In this document: positions 7,625-15,378 of the stretch, piece by piece
How positions within the stretch are numbered: the first letter of the stretch is position 1
Layout of the letters: every line of letters starts with the position of its first letter
Source of the DNA: CAYZEZ01 sp964477295
GTDB taxonomy: Bacteria > Bacteroidota > Bacteroidia > Bacteroidales > SM23-62
Reading direction: 5' to 3'
Assembly (NCBI GenBank): GCA_964477295.1
Contig: CAYZEZ010000079.1
Location: forward strand, 1 to 17,477
Length of the DNA stretch: 17,477 bases
Notes under the pieces: model-generated
What the model saw: the letters and a program-made list of their open reading frames with translations, nothing else
Told to the model about the DNA's origin: nothing
Database searches by the model: none
Made by a program: the position numbers and the translations under genes

Positions 7625-8473
7625 CTAACTCAGGTTCCATTGCCTGAAATGATCTATCGCCTGGTATGAGGTCAGGTCAGTCTGAACCGGGACAATAGAA
7701 ACATAATTATTATTAAGGGCCCATTCATCAGTGTCTTCAGCATTGGGTTCCAGGTTTGTAAACTCACCTGTCAGCCAGTAATAGGTTTTCTTCTGGGGAT
7801 CAGTTCTCTTATCAAACTCTTCAATCCATACTCCCTTTGTCTGCCGGCATATCTTTACTCCTTTTATATCTTGTGAATTTTCTTTTGGGAAATTGACATT
7901 CAAGCAGGTCCCTGAGGGGATCCCTGAGGAAAAAGCTTTTTTTATAATATCACTGATATATTTAATAGTGCCATTAAATTCAGCATCCGGAGAATAATCA
8001 AGCAACGAAAAACCGATCGATGGTATCCCATTCAGACATCCCTCCAGGGCTGCAGCCATAGTACCTGAATAAAGGATGCTTGCAGAAGAATTTGAACCAT
8101 GATTAATCCCTGATAATATTAAATCAGGTTTCCTGTCAAGCAGGGTATTAATGGCCAGCTTAATACAATCCACAGGTGTTCCGTTACAGCAAAGCAATGT
8201 TAAATTGGGCTCCTCTTTTATTGTTTTTACCCTGATGGGATGCTTGACTGTTATCGCATGTGACATTCCCGAACGGCTTTCTGCCGGAGCAATTACCATG
8301 ACCTTCCCAAATGGTTTCACAACCTCGATCAATGCCAGTAATCCCTTGGCCTGGATGCCATCATCATTCGTTACCAGTATTAACCGTTCATTTTTCTCTT
8401 CCACAGGTTCATTTTTATTAAAGTACAAAAATATCATTTTATCCGGAGTGTTATTATGCATTTGATTAATCAT
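7625..8473 (-). CDS. surE: 5'/3'-nucleotidase SurE
   Basis: SurE is a metal-dependent phosphatase that releases phosphate from 5'- and 3'-nucleoside monophosphates and is linked to stationary-phase survival. Motifs, numbered from the longest frame: ILVTNDDGIQAKGL (32-45; metal ligands Asp37 and Asp38), AESRSGMSHA (64-73, with the ligand serine), NGTPVDCIKLA (97-107), SGINHGSN (121-128, ligand Asn124), YSGTMAAALEG (135-145), then the CLNVNFP stretch. The frame from the ATG at 8471-8473 has an unusual leader of about 30 residues; SurE normally begins a few residues before ILVTNDDG. An in-frame GTG at 8402-8404 would give MEEKNERLILVTNDDG, a typical family start, and a -7 box lies 21 bp before it, so the true gene may be 7625-8404. 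It heads the surE / membrane protein / lpxB run and is divergent from pheT. Confidence 0.93.
   Translation of the reverse strand: MINQMHNNTPDKMIFLYFNKNEPVEEKNERLILVTNDDGIQAKGLLALIEVVKPFGKVMVIAPAESRSGMSHAITVKHPIRVKTIKEEPNLTLLCCNGTPVDCIKLAINTLLDRKPDLILSGINHGSNSSASILYSGTMAAALEGCLNGIPSIGFSLLDYSPDAEFNGTIKYISDIIKKAFSSGIPSGTCLNVNFPKENSQDIKGVKICRQTKGVWIEEFDKRTDPQKKTYYWLTGEFTNLEPNAEDTDEWALNNNYVSIVPVQTDLTSYQAIDHFRQWNLS
8426..8433 (-). promoter_or_regulatory. surE: Candidate -7 box for surE (TATTTTTG)
   Basis: The minus strand TATTTTTG matches the Bacteroidota -7 consensus TANNTTTG exactly and sits 21 bases before the in-frame GTG at 8402-8404. That is the same geometry as the gldFG (22) and MATE (19) promoters in this window. 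No TTTG was found at the -33 position, so support is partial. Confidence 0.35.
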
Positions 8474-8561
8474 TTATCCAAACCAGGTTTATAAAAAAAG
8501 TTGGTAATTCAGTAATCCCATGTAACTTCGTTATCCGGTAAAGGTTTTCTACTTTTTTACC

Positions 8562-8569
8562 TACTTTTG
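8562..8569 (+). promoter_or_regulatory. pheT: Candidate -7 box for pheT (TACTTTTG)
   Basis: TACTTTTG is an exact match to TANNTTTG, 32 bases before the pheT ATG, within the 128-bp divergent gap. The expected -33 TTTG is absent at spacings of 17 to 20 (AAAG at 18), so this rests on the -7 element alone. Confidence 0.4.
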
Positions 8570-8601
8570 TTTTTTGACTATTTGATGATTATTTCACATA
8601 T

Positions 8602-11040
8602 ATGAAGATTTCTTACAACTGGCTGAAGGATTATATCGATATCGACCAGCCGCCCGATGAAATAGCAGATATTCTCACCAATATTGGGCTTGAGGTGGAG
8701 GGTATTGAAACTGTTGAGACTGTTAAAGGCAGCCTGAGGGGTTGTTTTATAGGGAAAGTCCTGACCTGCGAGAAACATCCAAATGCCGACAAACTCAGTG
8801 TCACCACAGTGGATATTGGTGAAGAAGAACCGTTGCCTATTGTATGCGGGGCACCCAATGTGCAGGCTGGGCAGAAAGTCGTGGTGGCTAAGATCGGGAC
8901 CACCCTGTATAAGGGAGATGAGAGCCTTACCCTTGAAAAAATAAAGATCCGGGGAGAAGTCTCTGAGGGTATGATCTGTGCGGAAGATGAGCTTGGCCTT
9001 GGAGGTAATCATGACGGCATCATGGTGCTCGATCCGGAGGCAGAAACCGGACAGCCTGCAAAAGATTATTTCAATATACAAACCGATACTGTTATCGAGA
9101 TCGGGCTCACACCAAACAGGATCGACGGGGGGTCACACCTGGGTGTTGCACGTGACCTGGCCGCCTGGTTCAGCCTGAATCAGCCCAAAACAGTTAAAAA
9201 ACCGGATCTCCCGGAGATCCATGAGGATAATACGGACCTTCCGATCGAGGTTATCGTTGAAGATCACAATGCCTGTCCCAGGTATTCCGGGTTAACATTA
9301 ACCAATGTTTCCGTTAAGGAATCGCCAGGCTGGCTTAAAACAAAATTATTATCCATCGGGCTTAATCCGATTAACAACATTGTCGATATTACCAATTTTG
9401 TCCTGCACGAGCTGGGACAACCACTTCACGCGTTCGACGCAGATAAAATAATTGGTAATCAGGTCATTATAAAAACTCTTCCGGGGGGATCATCTTTTAT
9501 TACCCTGGATGAGATTGAAAGAAAACTCACAGCCGATGACCTGATAATATGTAATGCCAAATCCGGAATGTGTATTGCCGGTGTGCTGGGTGGAATAGAA
9601 TCGGGTGTTACAGAAAAAACAAGGAACCTCTTCCTGGAAAGTGCTCATTTTAATCCTGTTTCTGTTAGAAAAACATCGAAAAGGCATGGGATCAATACAG
9701 ATGCCTCCTTCAGATTCGAAAGGGGATCCGATCCAAACATGACAGTATTTGCCCTGAATCGTGCTGCCCGGCTGATTTGTGAGCTGGCAGGAGCAAAGAT
9801 CTCATCACCCTTGATTGATATTTATCCCAAACCTGTTGAACCGTTTAAGGTGCATGTTCGTTTCGCTAATATCTCCAGGCTGATTGGAATAGAGATTGAA
9901 AAGACAACAATAAAAAAGATACTGGCTGCGCTGGAAATAGAAATAGAAAAAGAGACAGAGGAGGCGCTGGATGTACTGGTTCCGCCATACAGGGTAGATG
10001 TGCAGAGGGAAGCCGATGTCATCGAAGATATTCTCAGGATTTACGGATACAACAAGGTTGACCTGGCAGACACAGCATCAACAGTGTTTACACATTCAGA
10101 GAAACCTGACAAGGAAAATATTACAAATTATATTGCTAATTATCTGGCCGACAACGGTTTCAATGAGATAATGTCAAACTCTCTTACCAAAGAGGAGTAC
10201 TTTCCGGATGCCACTAACACTGTGAAAATATTAAATCCCCTTAGTACTGACCTGAACAGGCTCAGGACAACCCTGTTTTTCGGAGGTCTGGAAGCCATCT
10301 CCTATAATATCAACCGGCAGCGAAACGACTTGAGATTCTTTGAGTTTGGTAATTGTTACTACTTCAATAAGGGCAGTAAAGGAGATGATATACTGAAGGA
10401 TTATTTGGAAGAAGAACACCTGGCACTGTTTATTACCGGTAACAGATCAGCAGGAAACTGGATTGAGAAGGACCTTCATTCAAGTTTCTACCAGCTTAAG
10501 GCTTTCACTGAAAACCTGATGTTAAAGTTGGGATATAACCTGGATAAGCTGAAATTTGAAGAAGCCAACTCAAACTATATTGATGCCGGCTTGCGAATGT
10601 CATCCGGAAAAAAAGAACTCGTGGAATTTGGAGCAGTTGCCAGAGAATTCCTGGATCAGTTTGACATAAAATCAGATGTATTCTATAGCGAATTTAACTG
10701 GATCAGGGTAATAGCTTCGCTGAATGACCAGGACATCTGGTTTAAGGAATTGCAAAAATTCCCTGAAGTTAAAAGGGATCTGTCCATGGTTTTAGATAAA
10801 AGCGTTAACTTTGAGGATATCAGGAAGATTGCGTTCAAAACCGAGCAAAATATTTTAAGGAAGATTATCTTATTTGATGTCTATGAGGGGGGGAAAATTG
10901 AGCATGGGAAAAAATCTTATGCTGTCAGCTTTATTTTGCAGGACGAGGACAAAACGCTCACAGATAAATTGATCGATAAAACCGTTGAAAAACTTGCAAC
11001 TGCTTTTGAATCGCATTTCAAAGCGCTGATCAGAAAATAA
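8602..11040 (+). CDS. pheT: Phenylalanine-tRNA ligase beta subunit
   Basis: The beta subunit of the cytoplasmic (alpha-beta)2 enzyme that charges tRNA-Phe; it binds tRNA and carries the editing site. The 812 residues give the full bacterial layout: the N-terminal MKISYNWLKDYIDI, an OB-fold tRNA-binding domain (about 40-150, with CGAPNVQAGQKVVVAKIG at 82-99 and RGEVSEGMICAEDELG at 117-132), the B3/B4 editing region from about 200 (SIGLNPINNIVDITNFVLHE at 251-270, then LGQPLHAFD), the B5 domain (about 405-475), a catalytic-like core, and the C-terminal anticodon-binding FDX-ACB domain starting with FPEVKRDLSM at 720. pheS is not adjacent in this window. A macrodomain gene follows after 27 bp, so the two are probably co-transcribed up to the terminator near 11690. 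Confidence 0.97.
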   Translation: MKISYNWLKDYIDIDQPPDEIADILTNIGLEVEGIETVETVKGSLRGCFIGKVLTCEKHPNADKLSVTTVDIGEEEPLPIVCGAPNVQAGQKVVVAKIGTTLYKGDESLTLEKIKIRGEVSEGMICAEDELGLGGNHDGIMVLDPEAETGQPAKDYFNIQTDTVIEIGLTPNRIDGGSHLGVARDLAAWFSLNQPKTVKKPDLPEIHEDNTDLPIEVIVEDHNACPRYSGLTLTNVSVKESPGWLKTKLLSIGLNPINNIVDITNFVLHELGQPLHAFDADKIIGNQVIIKTLPGGSSFITLDEIERKLTADDLIICNAKSGMCIAGVLGGIESGVTEKTRNLFLESAHFNPVSVRKTSKRHGINTDASFRFERGSDPNMTVFALNRAARLICELAGAKISSPLIDIYPKPVEPFKVHVRFANISRLIGIEIEKTTIKKILAALEIEIEKETEEALDVLVPPYRVDVQREADVIEDILRIYGYNKVDLADTASTVFTHSEKPDKENITNYIANYLADNGFNEIMSNSLTKEEYFPDATNTVKILNPLSTDLNRLRTTLFFGGLEAISYNINRQRNDLRFFEFGNCYYFNKGSKGDDILKDYLEEEHLALFITGNRSAGNWIEKDLHSSFYQLKAFTENLMLKLGYNLDKLKFEEANSNYIDAGLRMSSGKKELVEFGAVAREFLDQFDIKSDVFYSEFNWIRVIASLNDQDIWFKELQKFPEVKRDLSMVLDKSVNFEDIRKIAFKTEQNILRKIILFDVYEGGKIEHGKKSYAVSFILQDEDKTLTDKLIDKTVEKLATAFESHFKALIRK

Positions 11041-11067
11041 TTCAATGAGATATAAATATATTTTCTA

Positions 11068-11574
11068 ATGAATCGTATTGAAATTCTGAAAGGTAACATT
11101 ACAACCGTCGAGGTGGATGCCATCGTTAATGCAGCCAACAAATCCTTACTGGGAGGAGGTGGTGTTGATGGAGCTATCCACCAGGCAGCAGGTCCTGGTC
11201 TGACTGATGAATGCAGATCATTAAATGGTTGTGGTACGGGTGAGGCCAAAATTACCAGTGGCTATAACCTGCCTGCCAAATTTGTTATTCACACAGTTGG
11301 TCCCATCTGGACCGGAGGCGGCCAGAAAGAAGAGGAACAGTTGGCAAACTGCTATCTGAACAGCCTGAGGATCGCTTCAAATATGAAAGTAAAAACAATT
11401 GCATTCCCAAATATCAGTACCGGAGCATACGGGTATCCAAAAGACCTTGCAGCCAGAGTTGCAATAAGCCAGGTACAAAAATACCTGGAAGAAAACGAGG
11501 ATATTGAGAAAGTTTATTTCGTAATCTTTGATGATGAAAATATGGAGATCTACAATCGCATGCTGAACAAGTAA
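11068..11574 (+). CDS. Macrodomain O-acetyl-ADP-ribose deacetylase / ADP-ribosyl hydrolase
   Basis: A single-domain macrodomain protein of 168 residues, close in plan to E. coli YmdB and the MacroD group. These cytoplasmic enzymes hydrolyse O-acetyl-ADP-ribose and remove ADP-ribose from acidic side chains. The ADP-ribose pocket is intact: GNIT (9-12), VDAIVNAANKSLLGGGGVDG (16-35) with Asn24 and Asp34 at the expected catalytic positions, then the GTGEAKIT, GYNLPAKFVIHTVGP and AFPNISTGAYGYP segments. It starts 27 bp after pheT and ends before a strong terminator, so it is probably read from the pheT promoter. No ADP-ribosyltransferase (for example DarT) or sirtuin gene is adjacent, so a toxin-antitoxin role is not supported here. 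Confidence 0.93.
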   Translation: MNRIEILKGNITTVEVDAIVNAANKSLLGGGGVDGAIHQAAGPGLTDECRSLNGCGTGEAKITSGYNLPAKFVIHTVGPIWTGGGQKEEEQLANCYLNSLRIASNMKVKTIAFPNISTGAYGYPKDLAARVAISQVQKYLEENEDIEKVYFVIFDDENMEIYNRMLNK

Positions 11575-11666
11575 GTATTGCAAATAAGGAAAAATTCTTT
11601 AATTTTACTTCCGGAGATATACTGAGCCTTGATTACTAATTGATATTTTCCACTAAACCTAAGAGT

Positions 11667-11698
11667 AACCTGGCTGAATTTTTCAGCCAGGTTTTTTT
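11667..11698 (+). terminator. Strong intrinsic terminator after pheT-macrodomain unit
   Basis: A perfect 12-bp stem, AACCTGGCTGAA (11667-11678) with TTCAGCCAGGTT (11682-11693), a TTT loop, and seven Ts at 11692-11698, the first two of which close the stem. It lies 93 bases after the macrodomain stop and before the histidine kinase gene. It clearly ends the upstream transcript. Confidence 0.9.
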
Positions 11699-11748
11699 AT
11701 GGCCTGATCATTCTTTTTTATTTTTACAGACCGCAATTATTCTTTAAC

Positions 11749-11756
11749 TGTATTTG
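11749..11756 (+). promoter_or_regulatory. Weak candidate -7 box for the histidine kinase gene
   Basis: TGTATTTG differs from TANNTTTG by one base and ends 15 bases before the ATG at 11772. No -33 TTTG at the usual spacing. If real, transcription starts near 11763, which would rule out the upstream TTG start at 11754. Confidence 0.25.
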
Positions 11757-14069
11757 ATCATAAGAACCGGGATGCAAGCTAATCTTTCATATGAAGACCT
11801 TAAGCGAAGGATGCTTGAACTGGAACAGCTTCTCACTCATGCTGAAGAGCGTTATACCCGGTTAGTCGAAAACCTGAGCGAAGAATATGTGTTCTATTCC
11901 CGTGATAAAAGCGGGATGATCACTTACATTAGTCCTTCTGTTGAAAAGGTTTTAGGATATTCCCCTGAAGAAGCTTCCAGGAACTATAAGGAGTTCCTTA
12001 CAAACCATGCCATGAACAAAAATGCCCTGGAGCATCTCGATCAAAGCCTTAAGGGTATAGTACAGCCTCCCTATTTAAATGAGCTCTACCACCGTGATGG
12101 CACCACCAGGATTTTTTACAATTCTGAAATCCCTATTCTCGACGAGAACGACAATGTGGTTGCTATAGAAGGTATTGCAAGGGATGTCTCCGAAACCCTC
12201 AGGACTGAAAAAGATCTGATTATACAAAAAGAGAGGTTCCGGTTGCTGGTGGAAACTATCGAGGAAGTATTCTGGATCCATGATCTGAAAAAAGACAAAC
12301 TTCTTTATGTCAGCCCAAATTATGAAACGATTTATAAAAGACCGTGTGAGACTCTCTATAAAAATCCCGGGTCTTTTCTGAAAGTGATCCACACAGAAGA
12401 TGTAGAAAGGGTGAAAAATGCTTATAAACAAATCGCCAGGGGGAAAGGGATCGACATGGAATACCGTATCATGCATCCCGACAACTCAATAACCTGGATT
12501 TGGTCCCGTTCATTTATTTTTCCGGATGAAAAAAAGAGGCCATCTCTGTCCATTGGAACATCTATGGATATCACAGAGAGGAAAAAGGCTGAACACGAAA
12601 AAACCTTACTTGCAGCCATCGTTGAAAACACCATTGATCACGCTGTTATCAAAGATCTTGATTTGAAAATTATTGCCTCCAATAAAGCCAACTACATTGC
12701 TGCAGGAAAAAAGAAGATGGTGGATGTATTAGGAAAAACGGATATCGACCTCTATGGCGATCATGAACATGTAAGGCAATACATGGAGGATGACAGGAAA
12801 GCGCTCAAGATGAAGAAAGGGGAAATAGTGGTAAATGAACAGCTTTTTATCTATCCTGATGGCAGTGAGATTCATTCCCAGGTAAAAAAATTCCCGGTAT
12901 TCGATGAACAAGACCAAATATTAGGAGTAGCCAGTATATCACGGGATATTACTAATTATAAGAAAGCCCTTGCTGATCTGCATGACAGTGAAAGTAGATT
13001 CAGATTCCTGGTAGAAAATCAGAATGAAGGAGTTGGATTGTTGGATGATGAACTGAAATTTGTTTTTGTCAATGCCAGCGCTGAACTCATTTTTGGGGAG
13101 GTAAAAGGTAAAATGAACGGGAAACCATTGACACAGTTCCTACCTAAAGATCTGAGAAAAACCATTAAGAATCAGTTTCCGGAAACCGGCAAAGAAGATA
13201 AAAAAAGAATTGAGCTGGAGATAATACAGCATTCGGGCGAAACCAGGTTACTTGATATAACAATCAATCCACAGTTAAGGGATAGTAGGTTTATAGGCTT
13301 TTTTATTGTTTTTCGGGATATCACCGAATGGAAAAAAGCAGAGAAAGACCTGATATCATCCGAACATATTCTGCGCGAAGCCAATGCCGCCAAAGATAAA
13401 TTTTTCTCCATCATCGCTCACGATTTGAAAAATCCTTTCAACTCGATACAGGGATTCTCCGATCTGTTGATAAATCATTATGGTTCATACGATAAAGATG
13501 AGGTATTGACGATGATTAAAATGATCCGTGAAGCATCGAGGCATGCATATGACTTGCTGGAAAACCTTTTACACTGGTCACGGGCACAGACCGGCAGAAT
13601 TAAGTTCGATGCACATGATACCAACATTTATGAACTGGTTGAAAAAACTATGCTTTTGCTTGAAACAAATGCAAAAGAGAAAAATATTTATCTGATTAAT
13701 AATGTAAATAAAAACACTCATGCATTCTGTGATCCAAACATGATCAGTACAGTGATCCGTAACCTGATCTCGAATGGAATTAAATTTACCAGGCCAGCAG
13801 GAAAGGTAACTGTCACCTCAAAACCAAAAGGTAAATTGCTTGAAGTTTGTATTACCGATAACGGAATTGGGATCGATGAGAAAAATACCGGGAAATTGTT
13901 CAGGATCGACACAAGCTTTTCTACATCCGGTACTGCCAATGAAGAGGGTACGGGCCTCGGGCTGATCCTGTGCAAGGAATTCACCGAAATCAATAACGGG
14001 ACGTTGACATATAAAAGTACACCTGGTAAAGGGACAACATTTATAATCAATCTTCCCAGAACAACATAA
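11754..14069 (+). CDS. Soluble four-PAS sensor histidine kinase
   Basis: A 771-residue kinase with no membrane helix, HAMP or receiver domain, so it should sense an internal signal. There are four PAS domains in tandem (about 32-150, 160-282, 286-405 and 411-533), each ending in an (S)xD(I/V)(S/T)-type PAC segment such as SMDITERKKAE. The dimerisation/phosphoacceptor helix has FFSIIAHDLKNPFNS with His556, and the ATPase domain has NLISNGIKFT (670-679), DNGIGID (702-708) and GTGLGL. All key residues look intact, so it should autophosphorylate; its response regulator is not in the window. Numbering is from a TTG at 11754. The ATG at 11772 (MQANLSYEDL) is the likelier start and shortens the protein by 6 residues. 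It follows a strong terminator and precedes an exported WD40 gene by 23 bp, suggesting a two-gene unit. Confidence 0.9.
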   Translation: MIIRTGMQANLSYEDLKRRMLELEQLLTHAEERYTRLVENLSEEYVFYSRDKSGMITYISPSVEKVLGYSPEEASRNYKEFLTNHAMNKNALEHLDQSLKGIVQPPYLNELYHRDGTTRIFYNSEIPILDENDNVVAIEGIARDVSETLRTEKDLIIQKERFRLLVETIEEVFWIHDLKKDKLLYVSPNYETIYKRPCETLYKNPGSFLKVIHTEDVERVKNAYKQIARGKGIDMEYRIMHPDNSITWIWSRSFIFPDEKKRPSLSIGTSMDITERKKAEHEKTLLAAIVENTIDHAVIKDLDLKIIASNKANYIAAGKKKMVDVLGKTDIDLYGDHEHVRQYMEDDRKALKMKKGEIVVNEQLFIYPDGSEIHSQVKKFPVFDEQDQILGVASISRDITNYKKALADLHDSESRFRFLVENQNEGVGLLDDELKFVFVNASAELIFGEVKGKMNGKPLTQFLPKDLRKTIKNQFPETGKEDKKRIELEIIQHSGETRLLDITINPQLRDSRFIGFFIVFRDITEWKKAEKDLISSEHILREANAAKDKFFSIIAHDLKNPFNSIQGFSDLLINHYGSYDKDEVLTMIKMIREASRHAYDLLENLLHWSRAQTGRIKFDAHDTNIYELVEKTMLLLETNAKEKNIYLINNVNKNTHAFCDPNMISTVIRNLISNGIKFTRPAGKVTVTSKPKGKLLEVCITDNGIGIDEKNTGKLFRIDTSFSTSGTANEEGTGLGLILCKEFTEINNGTLTYKSTPGKGTTFIINLPRTT

Positions 14070-14092
14070 CTCTTAATTTTATTCCTGTTTAT

Positions 14093-15229
14093 ATGAATCG
14101 ACTCAAATTTGCATTCCTCATAATTTTACTTTCTGGAATAAGTACACTTTCTTACGGCCAGAAAGACGAAAGCTTACTCTTTACTTTTGAAGAACACACA
14201 GGACCTGTTCTGGCAGCGGCATTTAGTGCTGATGATCAAATCATTGCATCAGGATCTGAAGATAAGATAATATACCTGTGGAACAGGTCAACCGGTGAAA
14301 TAATAAAAACCCTGGTGGGGCATACATATAAAATCAGGTATCTTGAATTTTCTCCCGATGGCAAAAAACTAATAAGTGCAGCAGGAACACAGGTGTTTGT
14401 ATGGGATCTGGAAAGCGGAACAAGGAGAAATATTCCCAAACACTTCACCCATGTCTGGAATGCAAGGTATAACGAAAAGGGGGATATGATTGCAACAACT
14501 ACCCTTGAGAGTACATTCAGAATATGGGATGCAGAATCTCTCGAGGAGATTTATCTTTTTGATGGCCACAAAAAAAGCACTCTTGCAGTGGCTTTTAGTC
14601 CGGATAATTCTATTATAGTCAGCGGTTCACTTGACAACACACTGTGCTACTGGGATATGGAAACTAAGGAAGAGATCAGAAGCATAACCGCACACGGGGG
14701 AAACATCTATTCCGTCGATTTTAGTCCAGACGGCAAATTGCTCGTCAGCACATCAGAAGATGAGACAGTAAAACTTTGGGATGCAGAGACAGGAAAAATT
14801 AACCGGCTGCTGTCCGGGCATCAGTACGCAGCAATGTTTGCAAGGTTTAGTCCCGACAGCAAATATCTGGTTACCGGTTCATATGATATGACGGCTAAAC
14901 TATGGGAAGTAAATACCGGAAACTGCATCTACACTTTTATTGATCACGAAAATGTGGTCAATGTGGCCGATTTTAGTCATGATGGAAAATTTATTGTCAC
15001 CGGGTCCGGTGACGGCAAGGTCAGGGTATGGGAAGTATCACCCAGGTTTTTTGCAGAGTACTATTATTGGGATGAATTAAAGCAGGATATGGATGCATCT
15101 CCACTTTTCGCACCAAGGGAAAAAGCAGAAAAAAAATCAGATTATAATGCCAGGCTGGAAAAAGCAGATGAATATAAAAAAGAATTATACCAGCAATACT
15201 ACCAGAAATACCTCGAGGAAAAACAATAG
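14093..15229 (+). CDS. Exported seven-bladed WD40 repeat protein
   Basis: This 378-residue protein has a signal peptide (about 1-23, ending LSYGQ), so it should leave the cytoplasm. Seven WD40 repeats follow at a regular 41-42 residue spacing, with W-[DEN] ends at 63, 104, 145, 187, 229, 271 and 313, enough to close one beta-propeller; GH and SPDG turns recur. The tail (about 320-378) is highly charged with heptad-like character and probably forms a helix or coiled coil. Propellers are binding scaffolds; nothing in the sequence names the ligand. The gene starts 23 bp after the histidine kinase gene, so they are likely co-transcribed, although one product is cytoplasmic and the other exported. 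A catalytic role is not evident. Confidence 0.88.
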   Translation: MNRLKFAFLIILLSGISTLSYGQKDESLLFTFEEHTGPVLAAAFSADDQIIASGSEDKIIYLWNRSTGEIIKTLVGHTYKIRYLEFSPDGKKLISAAGTQVFVWDLESGTRRNIPKHFTHVWNARYNEKGDMIATTTLESTFRIWDAESLEEIYLFDGHKKSTLAVAFSPDNSIIVSGSLDNTLCYWDMETKEEIRSITAHGGNIYSVDFSPDGKLLVSTSEDETVKLWDAETGKINRLLSGHQYAAMFARFSPDSKYLVTGSYDMTAKLWEVNTGNCIYTFIDHENVVNVADFSHDGKFIVTGSGDGKVRVWEVSPRFFAEYYYWDELKQDMDASPLFAPREKAEKKSDYNARLEKADEYKKELYQQYYQKYLEEKQ

Positions 15230-15255
15230 TCAATACCGGGTTTATTCGCTTCACA

Positions 15256-15309
15256 CAGGCATCCGCACAGCCTGCTCATGAAAATTTCAACAGCTTCGCT
15301 TCTGAAATT
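15256..15309 (+). other. Two consecutive hairpins between the WD40 and MATE genes
   Basis: CAGGC (15256-15260) can pair with GCCTG (15270-15274). A second, longer structure pairs AATTTCA (15283-15289) with TGAAATT (15303-15309), and inside it AGC with GCT around a TTC loop, separated by a symmetric 2x2 internal loop. There is no T-run after either, so this is not a classical terminator. It may protect the 3' end of the WD40 transcript or assist factor-dependent termination; this is inference. The rest of the 149-bp gap holds only the MATE promoter. Confidence 0.4.
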
Positions 15310-15329
15310 GAAAGGGCTCCGGATTCCGG

Positions 15330-15359
15330 TTTCCGTGCTGATTAATTTCCTTACATTTG
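15330..15359 (+). promoter_or_regulatory. Bacteroidota-type promoter for the MATE gene
   Basis: TACATTTG (15352-15359) matches the -7 consensus TANNTTTG exactly, and TTTC (15330-15333), one base off TTTG, lies 18 bases upstream, the same spacer as at the gldFG promoter. It ends 19 bases before the ATG at 15379. Confidence 0.55.
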
Positions 15360-15378
15360 CCCTTTTATCATTCTTTTC

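Noticed and set aside
11068..11574. Macrodomain gene as a DarG-like antitoxin
   Set aside because: There is no ADP-ribosyltransferase toxin next to it; the neighbours are pheT and a terminator, and the protein lacks extra domains.
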